The notes: a model not told the origin generated them from the letters alone. A stretch of 60,465 bases of DNA from Oscillospiraceae bacterium (GCA_022508925.1 JAFLUF010000003.1:1-60465), one strand, 5' to 3'. Shown: positions 6,975 to 16,752, counted from the first letter of the stretch. Numbers and translations: made by a program.

Positions 6975-9461
6975 TTATTTTTTCCTTACGTTAGGATTAT
7001 TATCGGGTTCGCGCATGATAGCGTCAACCAGACGCTTTGTTTTATTTGACTTTGTATGCTGTTTTTTAGCTTTAAGCATATCAAGCTCGGAGCGCTCTTC
7101 CTCATGATAAATATCACGGTCCTCGGTCCAGATGCCAGAGGGCGCGTTTTGCTTCGTGACCTCGCTTGGATATTCGCGCTCGTCGCTGCTTTCAGACCAC
7201 TCGGGAACAGGCTCGCCCGCTTCCGCTTCAAATCCGCGGTTCTGGGAACGGCGCCGTTTGCGCTCACGAGGCGGCCGCTCTGAGCGGGAAGAATCGTTGC
7301 CTTCCTGAGATGAGTTTTCGAGAACGTCAAAAATACTTCCTATATCCTTAAACGGCTCGGTATCCGGGGCTGTTTCCGCCGAAGCCGCTTTTGGCGGCCG
7401 CGCGGAGCTTTCTTCATCGGCGTTTGCCCGTGAAACAAGCTCCATTTCGGGCGGTGCGGAAATAACGGGCGCGCCGGACATCTTTCCGTATGCCGAGATC
7501 GCCGCGGCGTTTTTCTTTATCACTCGGGCGCGCGGAGCAGGCCGAGCCTTTTCATCGGCTTCGGTGCTGACGGGTTCGACAGACTTCTTTTTCTCTTTTA
7601 CCACCGTAGCGTCGTCCGAGACATCGGCGTTATTTACCGCGTTTGCGCCGAAATCAGTTTCCTCGAACGGCTGAAATCCGCCGGCGTTTTGTTTCTGCTC
7701 TGTTTTTCCGCGAAGCGCCTCAAGCTCCGCGAGAAGCTGATTTTCAAAGCTGTCTTCGTTTTCCGTCTGAACGGCGCGCGGCTTTTCGGCAGGCTTGAAC
7801 TCCTCACCGCTGAAGATCTCGCCGTATACGTTCGGCTCTGATTCCTTTTTGACTACCGAACTACGCGCCACATCATCCTGAAACGCGTTCTTCGCGTTAC
7901 CGCGGGAGTTATTTCTTTTAACATCGGGAGAGTTTACGATCGGCTCTCCGAAAGGATGAAAATCCGCAGGATCGGGGTGGGAATCATAGCTGTCATCTCC
8001 CCTCGGTTCTCCCGCACGAATGATATGTGAAATTCTGCGCTCACTGGTTCGGCGGGCAACTGTCGGAGAAACGAAAAATCCGTCCTGATGCTGTTTTTTG
8101 GAGCTATCCGTAAATTCCGCAAACTCCGGCTCTTCGGGTTCTTCGGGATGTTTTGCCGCTACCGAGCTTCGCTCTATTCTCTCGGGAATAAACGGCTTTA
8201 CAATACGGTCTTTTCCCGAACTTGCCTTTGGGACCTCGACAATGGGCTTGCTTCGGGATATATCGACTTTAAGTGAATAGTCAAGAAAATCGTTAAATTC
8301 TTCGGGAGATATCTCGCCTGTCTGCACCTTGCCCTTCATGGCGTTCATATACGTATACCAATTTTCGTATTCCTTGGTATTCATGGTGCTTCCCACATGA
8401 GCATAGACCTCGTCCGTAACAGCGCGCGACTTTTCCTCAAGCTCTTCGGTCATTCGCTTAGGCGGATTTTCCTCGAGGTATACATCGAGACAGCTCTTTC
8501 CGTTGTGGAGATAATTGCAGTAATCCTCGTTGTAGTCCTTGTCTCTGTAATAGCGTCTTCCGCACTTTTTGCAGACTGCAAGCCAGCCTCCTGCTTCGAT
8601 AACGGCGTCTATCTCAAGGTCTACAACAGCCTTTAAACTGCACGGCATATAGATCTTATCATATTTTTCCATTTTACTGCGCAGAATGTTATAGCTTGAC
8701 AGCTCCGCGGCAAGACCGTTTTTCATACGCGAAAACGCGTCCATCGCGATCTCGTCCGATATGCCGCTGTAGTCCTTTATATCGGAATAATCGTCCGTAT
8801 AGTCGAAATCAGCCAGAACGTTACGGACAATGTCTTTTGAAATAGTCGGAAACATAAACGGGGAGTTGGGCAGTCTCCCGACGGTAAAGACCTTTGTCTG
8901 TCCAAGCTCATCAAGACGGCAGCCCATTTCACTCGCCGTAACGGAAAACATAAGGTCAAAGTAATTCCTGCGCGCGGCGGCTTCCGAAGCGGATTTAACA
9001 CTGTCCGGAAAAACAAAGTCTATCTTGCTGACGGCATAATCTCTTACGCGCAGAATATTAAGCCATTCGTTTATCGCGCGGTTATATCTCAGCTCGCAAA
9101 GACGCTGGAAAATCATCTTTTCAAAGGGCGTGCGGCAGGAGACATATCTGTTCCACAGCGTGCCGGTGCCTACGCTGTCACGGCGGCAAAGAAAGTCGAT
9201 GTAGCAGTCTATCGGTATTTTCTCGTAAACTGTGCGGATATGGTGCTCGATATAACAGTGGGAGGTCTGAAAATCACGTCTCAACTCCGCGAAACGGTCA
9301 AAATCTATCTGTCCTGTTTTCTGCGCCTCACTGCAGGCCTCAACAGCCTTTTTGGCGAAATACGACAGATCGTACTCGCAAAAGCCGAGCAGCGACAACG
9401 GATATCTCAGCACATATATTTCATTCGAGCTTCGCCCGACCAGCTTTAACGTTTTATCCAC
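6975..9461 (-). CDS. Large protein of unknown function, Cys-rich core and disordered tail
   Basis: 828 residues from a GTG start at 9461 preceded by AAAGGAG. Residues 1 to about 400 look globular; near residue 295 there is a possible zinc site, CKKCGRRYYRDKDYNEDYC, followed by a further Cys. This resembles the treble-clef-like cluster of proteins in DUF6076-type families, but the match is by eye only. Residues about 410-800 are low-complexity, rich in Glu, Ser, Arg, Pro and Ala, and almost surely disordered, ending in a basic Lys/Arg patch. There are no membrane segments. It follows a membrane-protein gene on the same strand, and both lie downstream of ftsZ. No function can be assigned. Confidence 0.7.
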   Translation of the reverse strand: MDKTLKLVGRSSNEIYVLRYPLSLLGFCEYDLSYFAKKAVEACSEAQKTGQIDFDRFAELRRDFQTSHCYIEHHIRTVYEKIPIDCYIDFLCRRDSVGTGTLWNRYVSCRTPFEKMIFQRLCELRYNRAINEWLNILRVRDYAVSKIDFVFPDSVKSASEAAARRNYFDLMFSVTASEMGCRLDELGQTKVFTVGRLPNSPFMFPTISKDIVRNVLADFDYTDDYSDIKDYSGISDEIAMDAFSRMKNGLAAELSSYNILRSKMEKYDKIYMPCSLKAVVDLEIDAVIEAGGWLAVCKKCGRRYYRDKDYNEDYCNYLHNGKSCLDVYLEENPPKRMTEELEEKSRAVTDEVYAHVGSTMNTKEYENWYTYMNAMKGKVQTGEISPEEFNDFLDYSLKVDISRSKPIVEVPKASSGKDRIVKPFIPERIERSSVAAKHPEEPEEPEFAEFTDSSKKQHQDGFFVSPTVARRTSERRISHIIRAGEPRGDDSYDSHPDPADFHPFGEPIVNSPDVKRNNSRGNAKNAFQDDVARSSVVKKESEPNVYGEIFSGEEFKPAEKPRAVQTENEDSFENQLLAELEALRGKTEQKQNAGGFQPFEETDFGANAVNNADVSDDATVVKEKKKSVEPVSTEADEKARPAPRARVIKKNAAAISAYGKMSGAPVISAPPEMELVSRANADEESSARPPKAASAETAPDTEPFKDIGSIFDVLENSSQEGNDSSRSERPPRERKRRRSQNRGFEAEAGEPVPEWSESSDEREYPSEVTKQNAPSGIWTEDRDIYHEEERSELDMLKAKKQHTKSNKTKRLVDAIMREPDNNPNVRKK

Positions 9462-9520
9462 CGTTATGCTCCTTTGCCACTTTTTTGACTGAACTCTCGG
9501 GTTCCCTGTATGACGATACT

Positions 9521-10300
9521 TTAACTGTCTTCGTCAAGCGCCTGGATAAGATACGGGTTTTCGCGGCGGATACCCTCGACAAACGGAACGTCCTTTGTCT
9601 CGCCGCCGACATTTTCCGTTCCCCAGCTTACCAGCTCGTTGTTGAGCGTTTCATACTCAGCGGTATGAAGGTGCTTGCAAAAGATAACCTTTTTGCATAC
9701 TCCGAACGGAATCTCCACGTCTTCTGTAGCCGTTTCAACATAGTACGACACGGTTTTTCGCATTCCGCTCTCCTGTAAATAGCGGACTATGCGGTATTCA
9801 CCCGTCTGTGAAACATACTCGTATGACGGGTCTCTTTTATCTAAGTCCACATCCGTAAAGCTTACGCTTCCGATAAACATATTAATTCCGATATAAGCCG
9901 CCACGCATATTACGAAAAACAACAGATAGAGCGTTCCGAAAACGGTTTTGAGCGTTTCATTTGATCGTGCCGCGAAAAATGCCACGACCATTACTGCCAT
10001 AGGCGGCACAATGATAAACCACTGACCGAAGCCGAAAATCATAAGCACAAGCACCACAATGGGAATAAGAAACGTATTTATCTGCGTTATAAGCTGTTTT
10101 CTCGTAAACACCAGAAGTCCCAGAGCCGCGATATTTACAAACAAATAAAGAATAAACAGCGGCGCGGGATTTTCAAGCACGAAATAATATCCCAAACAAA
10201 GCCACGATATCCACGCCAGAAACGCCGTATAACCAAAACACGCCAACGCCACTCCCCGGCGGAACCACACATTTTTAATAAAAGCTACAACCTTGTCCAT
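9521..10300 (-). CDS. Membrane protein of unknown function
   Basis: 259 residues. The N-terminal ~150 residues hold about five or six hydrophobic segments (for example LYLFVNIAALGLLVF and IPIVVLVLMIFGFGQWFII); the C-terminal ~110 residues are soluble and begin after a FIGSVSFTDVDL stretch. No known motif is recognised. It has its own promoter about 90 bp upstream, separate from ftsZ, and probably forms a two-gene unit with the 828-residue gene 60 bp downstream. Confidence 0.68.
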   Translation of the reverse strand: MDKVVAFIKNVWFRRGVALACFGYTAFLAWISWLCLGYYFVLENPAPLFILYLFVNIAALGLLVFTRKQLITQINTFLIPIVVLVLMIFGFGQWFIIVPPMAVMVVAFFAARSNETLKTVFGTLYLLFFVICVAAYIGINMFIGSVSFTDVDLDKRDPSYEYVSQTGEYRIVRYLQESGMRKTVSYYVETATEDVEIPFGVCKKVIFCKHLHTAEYETLNNELVSWGTENVGGETKDVPFVEGIRRENPYLIQALDEDS

Positions 10301-10391
10301 ATATTGTCCTCGCTAAACCGAAAAATATAACTGCATTACTGAGTTTCGGAAAAACACTTCATGAATAAAAATACAATATTACTCATAATAT

Positions 10392-10420
10392 ATTGTATAA
10401 CAAATTCGAGAAAAAATCAA
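10392..10420 (-). promoter_or_regulatory. Promoter of the membrane-protein gene
   Basis: Minus strand TTGATT (10415-10420), 17-bp spacer, TACAAT (10392-10397). Confidence 0.72.
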
Positions 10421-10548
10421 GTCCTTTATAAAAATTTCTGCGTATTATGGAAAAATAAGAAAACAAAATGCCCCCGAAAGGCAGACACTCAAACGATACT
10501 TTCGTACCGCATCTTCCTTAAACGGGGACAAATCCATTACTTAATAAA

Positions 10549-11727
10549 TCAGTTATATCTGCTCTGGTTGAATTTCTGCAGCAGAGTGTCGATCTCCTGC
10601 GTCTCTTTTTCAACAAAGCCGACTCTCTGAACTCCGGTTGAAACAGAAGCAGCCGCGGGGTCCGAAGAATCTTCATCCAAGTCGTCGCTCTTTGCCTTGG
10701 CGTTTACCGCCACGTTTACAACAGCGTCGGGCTCGTCGTCGCAGAAATCGGTAGCGATAGCGATGATCGAGATCTCATCCTTTTCGAGCTTGTCATCGAA
10801 AACGACTCCGCACTTATACTTCGCCTCGGTATCAAAATTCTCGGTTATCTTCTTCATAAGAGCGTCAAACTCTTCAAGCTCGAAGGTCTCGGGAAGGCTT
10901 ACATTAAGCAGTCCGCGTCTCGCTCCGTTGATGGAGGTTTCCAGAAGCGGGCTGTTCATAACCTCTTCGATAGCCTCTTCTACCTTTCTGTCACCCTTTC
11001 CCGTGCCGATAGCCATATGCGCTATGCCGCTCTCGCGAAGCGTCGAGCAGATATCCGCGAAGTCAATATTAAGGTAACCCGTCTGGTGGATAAGCGAAAT
11101 AATTCCCATAACCGCTTTTGTAAGTATCTCATCAACCTTTTCAAAAGCGTTTTTGATAGTAATATTGCTTCCCTTAAGCTCCTTTATGCGCTCGTTTGGA
11201 ACAACGATGAGGGCGTCTACGTTCTTTTTCATCTCTTCTACGCCCTTTATCGCCTCGCGCATCTTAGGCTTTCCCTCAAAGTCGAAAGGCTTTGTAACAA
11301 CGCCTACGGTAAGAATTCCCTTTTCCTTCGCGACAGCGGATATTACGGGAGCCGCGCCCGTACCTGTGCCGCCGCCCATTCCCGCGGCAACAAACAGCAT
11401 CGACACTCCGTCGAGCTTATCCGCGATATCCTCTCTGTTTTCCTCGGCAGACTGTCTTCCTCTTGTAGGGTCGTTTCCCGCGCCCTGTCCGCGGGTGGTC
11501 TTTCTGCCTATCTGAATGCGGGTCATCTTGCTTCCGTCCTTGCTTCTGAGCGCCGCGACATCGGTGTTTGCGATAACGTATTCAACATCGCCCACTCCGG
11601 AATTTACCATATGCTCTACAGCGTTTCCGCCCGCTCCGCCGACGCCGAAAACCATGATCTGCGTTGCAAGCTGGAAATCTTCGACAATTTCAAACCCGTC
11701 ATCTATATTATCCGGTGCAAAAGCCAT
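10549..11727 (-). CDS. ftsZ: Cell division protein FtsZ
   Basis: Tubulin-like GTPase that forms the Z ring at mid-cell. 392 residues. The GTP-binding signature GGGTGTGAAP is at residues 118-127; FGVGGAGGNAV (27-37) and NTDVAALR are also typical; the globular part ends near residue 320. A short acidic linker follows, then the C-terminal stretch QEIDTLLQKFNQSRYN, a variant of the peptide that normally binds FtsA, ZapA or SepF. GGGAGG precedes the ATG. It has its own promoter although it follows ftsQ in the cluster; no ftsA lies next to it. Confidence 0.97.
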   Translation of the reverse strand: MAFAPDNIDDGFEIVEDFQLATQIMVFGVGGAGGNAVEHMVNSGVGDVEYVIANTDVAALRSKDGSKMTRIQIGRKTTRGQGAGNDPTRGRQSAEENREDIADKLDGVSMLFVAAGMGGGTGTGAAPVISAVAKEKGILTVGVVTKPFDFEGKPKMREAIKGVEEMKKNVDALIVVPNERIKELKGSNITIKNAFEKVDEILTKAVMGIISLIHQTGYLNIDFADICSTLRESGIAHMAIGTGKGDRKVEEAIEEVMNSPLLETSINGARRGLLNVSLPETFELEEFDALMKKITENFDTEAKYKCGVVFDDKLEKDEISIIAIATDFCDDEPDAVVNVAVNAKAKSDDLDEDSSDPAAASVSTGVQRVGFVEKETQEIDTLLQKFNQSRYN

Positions 11728-11806
11728 ATTTTAAAATCCTCCCTTTTTGTAATTCCTCGGATCAAACACTCTATTTAGTACACACATAATTTATGCGCTA
11801 CTACCC

Positions 11807-11835
11807 ATTATAGCACATCTCATAAAAAATTGCAA
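11807..11835 (-). promoter_or_regulatory. Promoter of ftsZ
   Basis: Minus strand TTGCAA (11830-11835), 17-bp spacer, TATAAT (11807-11812). It gives ftsZ expression independent of the upstream dcw operon. Confidence 0.82.
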
Positions 11836-11890
11836 CTATTTTTTTATATTTTTCCTAAATAATATCGAACGAGGGAGAATTTTGCCCTGT

Positions 11891-12967
11891 TTATTCATGC
11901 GAAGAATTTTCCACGTTATCGCCCTGAGAGTTTTCTTCCGTATTGTTTGGAATATCATCAATGGGATTTTGCGCGTAATTTCCGTTATTAGGACGGACAG
12001 CGGGCTGCTCGGGATTGGAAAGCGAGATTATCACGCTGTCGTTTGCCGCTATCTCCGTGTCGATAAGCGCTTTCGCGACTATAAACTTGCTTTCGAGCTG
12101 AGATGTCCCGCCCAAATTAAGCAGTATCCTGCCGTCAATGGTGACCTTGGGCGAATATCTGTCGGTTATGTCAATTTCGGTTATACCCGTAAGCTTTGCT
12201 TCTTCCATCAGCTCAAGCATTTCCCACGGAAGAGAGGTTTTGGTCTCATTTTGCGATGTAAGCCACGCGCCGATCTCGGTGCTTTCCGGCTCAAAGCCTT
12301 TGAGGACAATAACGCCGTCGGCGTTTTCGAGATATTTTATCACCCTGCCCCCTCGGGATACGGCGGCGTTTTTCCCGTTTTCCGAAACACAGAAGCAGAC
12401 CTCCGCCTCTTTCACGCTGATAATAAACTTAGTCGGAAAGGATTTTCTAACCTCTGCCTCGTCTACGAAAAGACATATGTCAACAACGTTTTTCGCTGCC
12501 GCGTCCGTGTCCGTATGCAGAAGATTATCGCCTGTCTTGAGTCCGGAGCCGGCTATTATCTGCTCTGGTCTGTAGCTAATATTTCCCGTTACCTCTATTT
12601 CCGTACAGCGGAACAAAACCGTATTTGACAAAATTATCATAACTATAACGATAACTATCAGCGCGAAAAGATAATACAGAATGTAATTTCCGCCGCGGTA
12701 ATTACGTCTTTTGCGCACGGGAGTTTTCTCGTTAATTACGCGTGATAATTCTTTGTCGGTTTTTTTATTGTACGGTGAAGAGGGCTGTCTCACGGTATTT
12801 TGCGCGGGTCTCTGAGTATTGTTCCGCACGGGTCTTCCTGCGGGAATATTCGTTTTCGGCGCGGGTCCCGACTGATTACGGACGTTTACATTCCGGCTTT
12901 GACTGCGCTGAGCCGGATTACGGGACAGATTTTTTCTGATATTTTTATTAGCGTGTTTTTTAAACAT
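11891..12967 (-). CDS. ftsQ: Cell division protein FtsQ/DivIB
   Basis: 358 residues, bitopic membrane protein of the divisome. A long basic, Asn/Gln/Pro-rich cytoplasmic tail (1-92) precedes one membrane segment (about 96-115), then a POTRA domain beginning FRCTEIEVTGNISYRPEQI, with LKTGDNLLHTD as its second element, and a beta domain. The C-terminus is an Asn/Glu-rich tail. In DivIB proteins the POTRA domain contacts the septal SEDS/PBP complex through FtsL. The gene lies 21 bp after murA. Confidence 0.9.
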   Translation of the reverse strand: MFKKHANKNIRKNLSRNPAQRSQSRNVNVRNQSGPAPKTNIPAGRPVRNNTQRPAQNTVRQPSSPYNKKTDKELSRVINEKTPVRKRRNYRGGNYILYYLFALIVIVIVMIILSNTVLFRCTEIEVTGNISYRPEQIIAGSGLKTGDNLLHTDTDAAAKNVVDICLFVDEAEVRKSFPTKFIISVKEAEVCFCVSENGKNAAVSRGGRVIKYLENADGVIVLKGFEPESTEIGAWLTSQNETKTSLPWEMLELMEEAKLTGITEIDITDRYSPKVTIDGRILLNLGGTSQLESKFIVAKALIDTEIAANDSVIISLSNPEQPAVRPNNGNYAQNPIDDIPNNTEENSQGDNVENSSHE

Positions 12968-12988
12968 TTTTTCACTTCCATCCGTATC

Positions 12989-14263
12989 TTAAATTGTCTG
13001 AACTTTTTTGATATCCGCGCCTACGGAACGCAGCTCATTTTCGATAGCCTCATAGCCGCGCTCGATATAATTTACGCCGCTTATTTCGGTTGTGCCCTCG
13101 GCGGCGAGCGCCGCCACCACAAGCGCCGCGCCTCCGCGAAGCTCCGAAGCGCACAGCTTCGCTCCCGAAAGCTTTTTTACACCCTCGATAACGCACACTC
13201 TTCCCTCTACCTTTACCGACGCTCCGAGACGTATAAGCTCGGAAAGGTGACGAAAGCGGTTTTCAAATATTGTTTCAACAAAAACCGACGTTCCCTCGGC
13301 GGTAGTGCAAAGTGCCGTAAAGGGCGCCTGAACGTCCGTAGGAAACCCGGGATATGGCATTGTCCTTACGGTCTGAGGAGCAGTGAGTCTTTTTTTACTG
13401 TTAAGGTATATCTTACCTCCGCCGTAGGCGTAGACCCGTACTCCCATCTGCTCTAAAACAGGGATAAAGCCATTCATCTGCGACGGCTCGCAGTGAGTAA
13501 GAATAAGTTCTCCGCGGGTTATAGCGGCGGCGCACATATATGTGCCGGCGACTATCCTGTCGGGAATGACGGTATGCTCGGCGGGTTCAAGCCGTGAAAC
13601 TCCCTCGACATAGATCGTTCCCTCTCCCGCGCCGCTTACCTTCGCGCCGAATTTGTTGAGGCATTCCGCCAGATCGATTATCTCGGGTTCGCGCGCGGCG
13701 TTATGTATCTCGGTAGTTCCGTTTGCGAGAACAGCCGCGAGCATTATATTTTCGGTCGCTCCGACCGAAGAAAACGACAGTGTTATTTTCGCTCCTCTGA
13801 GTCCGTTCGGCGCTTCGCAGGTCAGAACACCGTGCTCTTCGGTGATGACCGCGCCCATTTGCCTCAAAGCGGACAGATGAAGGTCAATAGGGCGCGAGCC
13901 TATATCGCAGCCGCCGGGAAAGGACAGGCTGCATCGTCCCGTCCTGCCCAAAACCGAGCCGAGGAATATCACGCTTGCGCGCATACGGCGCATAAGGCTT
14001 TCGGGTATTTCGTTTTCCGATACCTGCTGAGCGTCTACAGTAACCGTATTGCCGCTTCTTTTACATTTACAGCCGATACAGGAAAGGATCCTCATCGCCG
14101 CGTCCACATCCGTAAGTCTCGGGCAATTATGAAAAACGCATTCCCCATGTACCAACACCGCCGCCGACAAAAGCGGCAGCGCGCTGTTTTTAGAGCCTTG
14201 TACGGAAATCTCACCCTCGATACGCTTTCCGCCGTTTATTATCAGCTTCGGCTGATTATCCAT
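12989..14263 (-). CDS. murA: UDP-N-acetylglucosamine 1-carboxyvinyltransferase
   Basis: Transfers enolpyruvate to UDP-GlcNAc, the first committed step of peptidoglycan synthesis in the cytosol. About 424 residues. The start is set at the ATG at 14263 because GAGAGGTG lies just before it; a codon six positions upstream lacks a site. GGKRIEGEISVQGSKNSALP at the start is the family hallmark. The loop GGCDIGSRPIDLHL contains the catalytic Cys targeted by fosfomycin; it is Cys here, so the enzyme should be sensitive by family knowledge. The C-terminal region YIERGYEAI is also conserved. Confidence 0.96.
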   Translation of the reverse strand: MDNQPKLIINGGKRIEGEISVQGSKNSALPLLSAAVLVHGECVFHNCPRLTDVDAAMRILSCIGCKCKRSGNTVTVDAQQVSENEIPESLMRRMRASVIFLGSVLGRTGRCSLSFPGGCDIGSRPIDLHLSALRQMGAVITEEHGVLTCEAPNGLRGAKITLSFSSVGATENIMLAAVLANGTTEIHNAAREPEIIDLAECLNKFGAKVSGAGEGTIYVEGVSRLEPAEHTVIPDRIVAGTYMCAAAITRGELILTHCEPSQMNGFIPVLEQMGVRVYAYGGGKIYLNSKKRLTAPQTVRTMPYPGFPTDVQAPFTALCTTAEGTSVFVETIFENRFRHLSELIRLGASVKVEGRVCVIEGVKKLSGAKLCASELRGGAALVVAALAAEGTTEISGVNYIERGYEAIENELRSVGADIKKVQTI

Positions 14264-14275
14264 AACATCACCTCT

Positions 14276-14304
14276 CAACAAATATGCTGAAGCATAATAT
14301 GTTG
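14276..14304 (-). other. Hairpin abutting the murA ribosome site
   Basis: On the minus strand CAACATATTATGC pairs with GCATATTTGTTG around TTCA. It ends directly before the AGAGGTG ribosome site of murA, within the murG-murA gap. It lacks a following T-run, so it is not a terminator; an RNA-processing or translational role is possible. Confidence 0.45.
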
Positions 14305-14353
14305 AAAGGGATTTTTTTGTGATTAAAGCAAAAACCGAGCCACTTGTTTTAAC

Positions 14354-15484
14354 TTAGGTGACGTTATCCTCAAACAATTCCATTATCTCACTGAGTATCT
14401 TATCAGCCGCGTTGGATTTTTTGGCGGAGCCTGCGTTCTGCTCCATTTCAAGGAGCGTTTTTCTGTCGGAATACAGCTTTGATACTGTTTCGACAAGCAG
14501 CTCTCCCGTCAGATTTTTATCCTCTATTATTATAGCCGCGTTTTTGTCGGCTAATGTCTTTGCGTTGAAATACTGGTGATTTTCAGCCGCCTGAGGGAAC
14601 GGCACCAAAACCGACGCTCTGCCTATTTCAGCAAGCTCGGTTATCGTCATCGCTCCCGAGCGCGAGATTATCAGATCCGCCGCGCACATACAGGTGTACA
14701 TATTGTCGATATAGTCGCGGAAAATATGGCGGGAGCTATCCTCCGTAACGCCGTTCTTTTCAAGCTCCTCGTAAAACATATCGCGGCTTCTTGCGCCGTA
14801 CGAATGAATATGGTTCATATCTCCCGTTTCAAGCTCCCATGCAATAAGCTCGGCTACCGCTGATGTCACACGGTTCGCGCCGAGACTTCCGCCAAAAGAC
14901 AAGATAGTGAAATTGTCCGGAAGCCCGAGACGTTTCCTCGCCGACTGCCTATCCTCTATGGGAATGTTTGTCCGAAGCGGATTTCCCGTTACAACACAGC
15001 GCGAGGTATCTTTGAAATACTTTTCGGCGTCCTCGGTCGCCAGAAGGACCTTGTCCGCTTTTTTGGAAAGCATTTTCGTGGTAAGACCGGGATAGGAGTT
15101 GCTTTCGTGGGTGACGGTCTTTATGCCCATTTTCGCCGTCTGGGACAGAACCGTGGCGGTTACATAACCGCCCGTGCCTACCGCCAGATCGGGCTTGAAC
15201 TCCTCGATTATTTTGCGCACGGCGCGCTTTGCCGAAATGAAATAGCAATACGCCGCCTTTACGTTTTTTACGGCGTTTTTCGGTGTGGGCTTTCGCTGAA
15301 AGCCCATCATCTCCACTCCGCGAAAATCATAGCCTGCCTTTGTCACAAGCTTTTTCTCCATTCCGTCGGGCTTTCCGACAAACAGAATGTTTGTTTCGGG
15401 GAAAACGCTCTTCATTTTATCGGCAATTGCAAGCGCGGGGTTTATATGCCCCGCTGTGCCACCCGCCGCAAATAATACGTTCAT
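14354..15484 (-). CDS. murG: UDP-GlcNAc:lipid I transferase MurG
   Basis: Adds GlcNAc to lipid I to make lipid II on the inner membrane face. The ATG at 15484 is chosen because MNVLFAAGGTAGHINPALAI is the typical MurG N-terminus and TGGTGGTGA precedes it; the open frame extends 50 codons further upstream into ftsW. About 376 residues. GGTAGH (loop 1), ATGGYV-like VGTGGYVT, HESNSYPG, FGGSLGA and SRSGAMTITEL are all conserved lipid I and UDP-GlcNAc binding segments. 20 bp separate it from ftsW. Confidence 0.96.
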   Translation of the reverse strand: MNVLFAAGGTAGHINPALAIADKMKSVFPETNILFVGKPDGMEKKLVTKAGYDFRGVEMMGFQRKPTPKNAVKNVKAAYCYFISAKRAVRKIIEEFKPDLAVGTGGYVTATVLSQTAKMGIKTVTHESNSYPGLTTKMLSKKADKVLLATEDAEKYFKDTSRCVVTGNPLRTNIPIEDRQSARKRLGLPDNFTILSFGGSLGANRVTSAVAELIAWELETGDMNHIHSYGARSRDMFYEELEKNGVTEDSSRHIFRDYIDNMYTCMCAADLIISRSGAMTITELAEIGRASVLVPFPQAAENHQYFNAKTLADKNAAIIIEDKNLTGELLVETVSKLYSDRKTLLEMEQNAGSAKKSNAADKILSEIMELFEDNVT

Positions 15485-15504
15485 CTGAATCACCACCAAT
15501 ATAA

Positions 15505-16728
15505 CTATCTCAGCTTTGCGCGCTTGCTTATTGAGAGCAGAAGTCCCATTTCCCAGAGCTGAAGCATAAGCGCCGTGCCGCCGTAGCTGAAAAACGGCAT
15601 CGAAATTCCCGTATTGGGTATACAGCACAGGCAAACGCCCATATTGAGCAATGCCTGAAGTCCTACATGAAATGTAATTCCCGTTGCGACAAGACAGCCG
15701 AAGCGGTCCTCCGCGTTAGAAGCTATAACAAATCCGCGCATAACGAAAACCACAAACAGGATCATTACCGCCATTCCGCCGATAAGCCCGAATTCCTCAA
15801 CAAGAATCGAATACACAAAGTCGTTTACCGCAAAGGGAAGATAGTGATATTTCTGCGTGGAATTTCCGAAGCCCTTGCCCCATATTCCTCCCGAGCCTAT
15901 CGCGAGCGCGGACTGATAATTCTGAAATGATCTGTCTCCCGGCTCTGAAAGCGGGTCCATGTACAGAACTCTGTCGCCGAAGTAGGTAAAGCCCGAAAGC
16001 GCGATCACTATGATAATTACCGCGGCGGCAAGAATTGCCACGGGGATAACGGGCTTCATGTTTATTCCGCCGACAAAGAGGATAACGCCGCATATCGCCG
16101 TCATGATAAGCAAGCCCGACAGGTGCGACTGGATCCTTCCCATTATTATCGCAACCACCACAAACAAAAGCAGCGGCTTTAAGATGCCTATATGAAATCT
16201 TCTGATATTGTCGGCATTTTTATGAATGTAGTATGACATGAATATTATCAGACCGATCTTCAGAAAATCGGACGGCTGGAACGTTCCGAAAACCGGGATC
16301 TGAAGCCAGCGCTTTTGTCCCGCCTCCGCCTCAACTCCGAAAATGCACATAAAGTTGAGTATAAGCGTAATAACAAGAAACAGCGACGCCAAGGTAAATT
16401 TTACTCTTCCGCCGAACCACTTGAACTCGTGCCTTAAGATACGATAATCGAAAAAGCACAGAAAGATCATTCCCACAAGACCTATCCCCGCGGCGACTAC
16501 CTGTCTTACGGTATAAGCATAGCTGTCGCCGTCATTGTCGACATAGGACTGTGCGTGTCCCGCGGAAAACATCATGGTTATCCCGAAAACCAGAAGAACT
16601 AATATTATCACCGTCATGGGCATATCCACTCTGCCCTGCGCGGAGAAAAAGCGTATCCTGTTCGGGTCTTTCTGCTTTTTGTCCTTGACCGCACCCTGAG
16701 GCGCGCGGGTAGTTTGAGCCTGCTGCAT
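15505..16728 (-). CDS. ftsW: SEDS peptidoglycan polymerase FtsW/SpoVE
   Basis: Polymerises lipid II together with a class B PBP during septum or spore-cortex synthesis. About 407 residues from the ATG at 16728, which follows CGGAGG. A cytosolic tail of ~35 residues precedes about ten membrane segments. SEDS signatures are visible: QVVAAGIGL, GFGNSTQKYHYLPFAVNDFVYSI with the catalytic-loop residues, and GISMPFFSYGGTALM. Within the cluster it follows mraY, separated by a repeat element. FtsW, SpoVE and RodA are not safely separable by eye; the dcw location supports FtsW/SpoVE. Confidence 0.93.
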   Translation of the reverse strand: MQQAQTTRAPQGAVKDKKQKDPNRIRFFSAQGRVDMPMTVIILVLLVFGITMMFSAGHAQSYVDNDGDSYAYTVRQVVAAGIGLVGMIFLCFFDYRILRHEFKWFGGRVKFTLASLFLVITLILNFMCIFGVEAEAGQKRWLQIPVFGTFQPSDFLKIGLIIFMSYYIHKNADNIRRFHIGILKPLLLFVVVAIIMGRIQSHLSGLLIMTAICGVILFVGGINMKPVIPVAILAAAVIIIVIALSGFTYFGDRVLYMDPLSEPGDRSFQNYQSALAIGSGGIWGKGFGNSTQKYHYLPFAVNDFVYSILVEEFGLIGGMAVMILFVVFVMRGFVIASNAEDRFGCLVATGITFHVGLQALLNMGVCLCCIPNTGISMPFFSYGGTALMLQLWEMGLLLSISKRAKLR

Positions 16729-16752
16729 AGGCAACCTCCGTATCATCTCACT

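Noticed and set aside
11017-11778. Plus-strand frame of 253 codons antisense to ftsZ
   Set aside because: FtsZ on the minus strand is unambiguous; the antisense frame has no family features.
15485-15634. 50-codon upstream extension of murG
   Set aside because: It overlaps the 3' end of ftsW, and MNVLFAAGGTAGH at 15484 is the usual MurG start.
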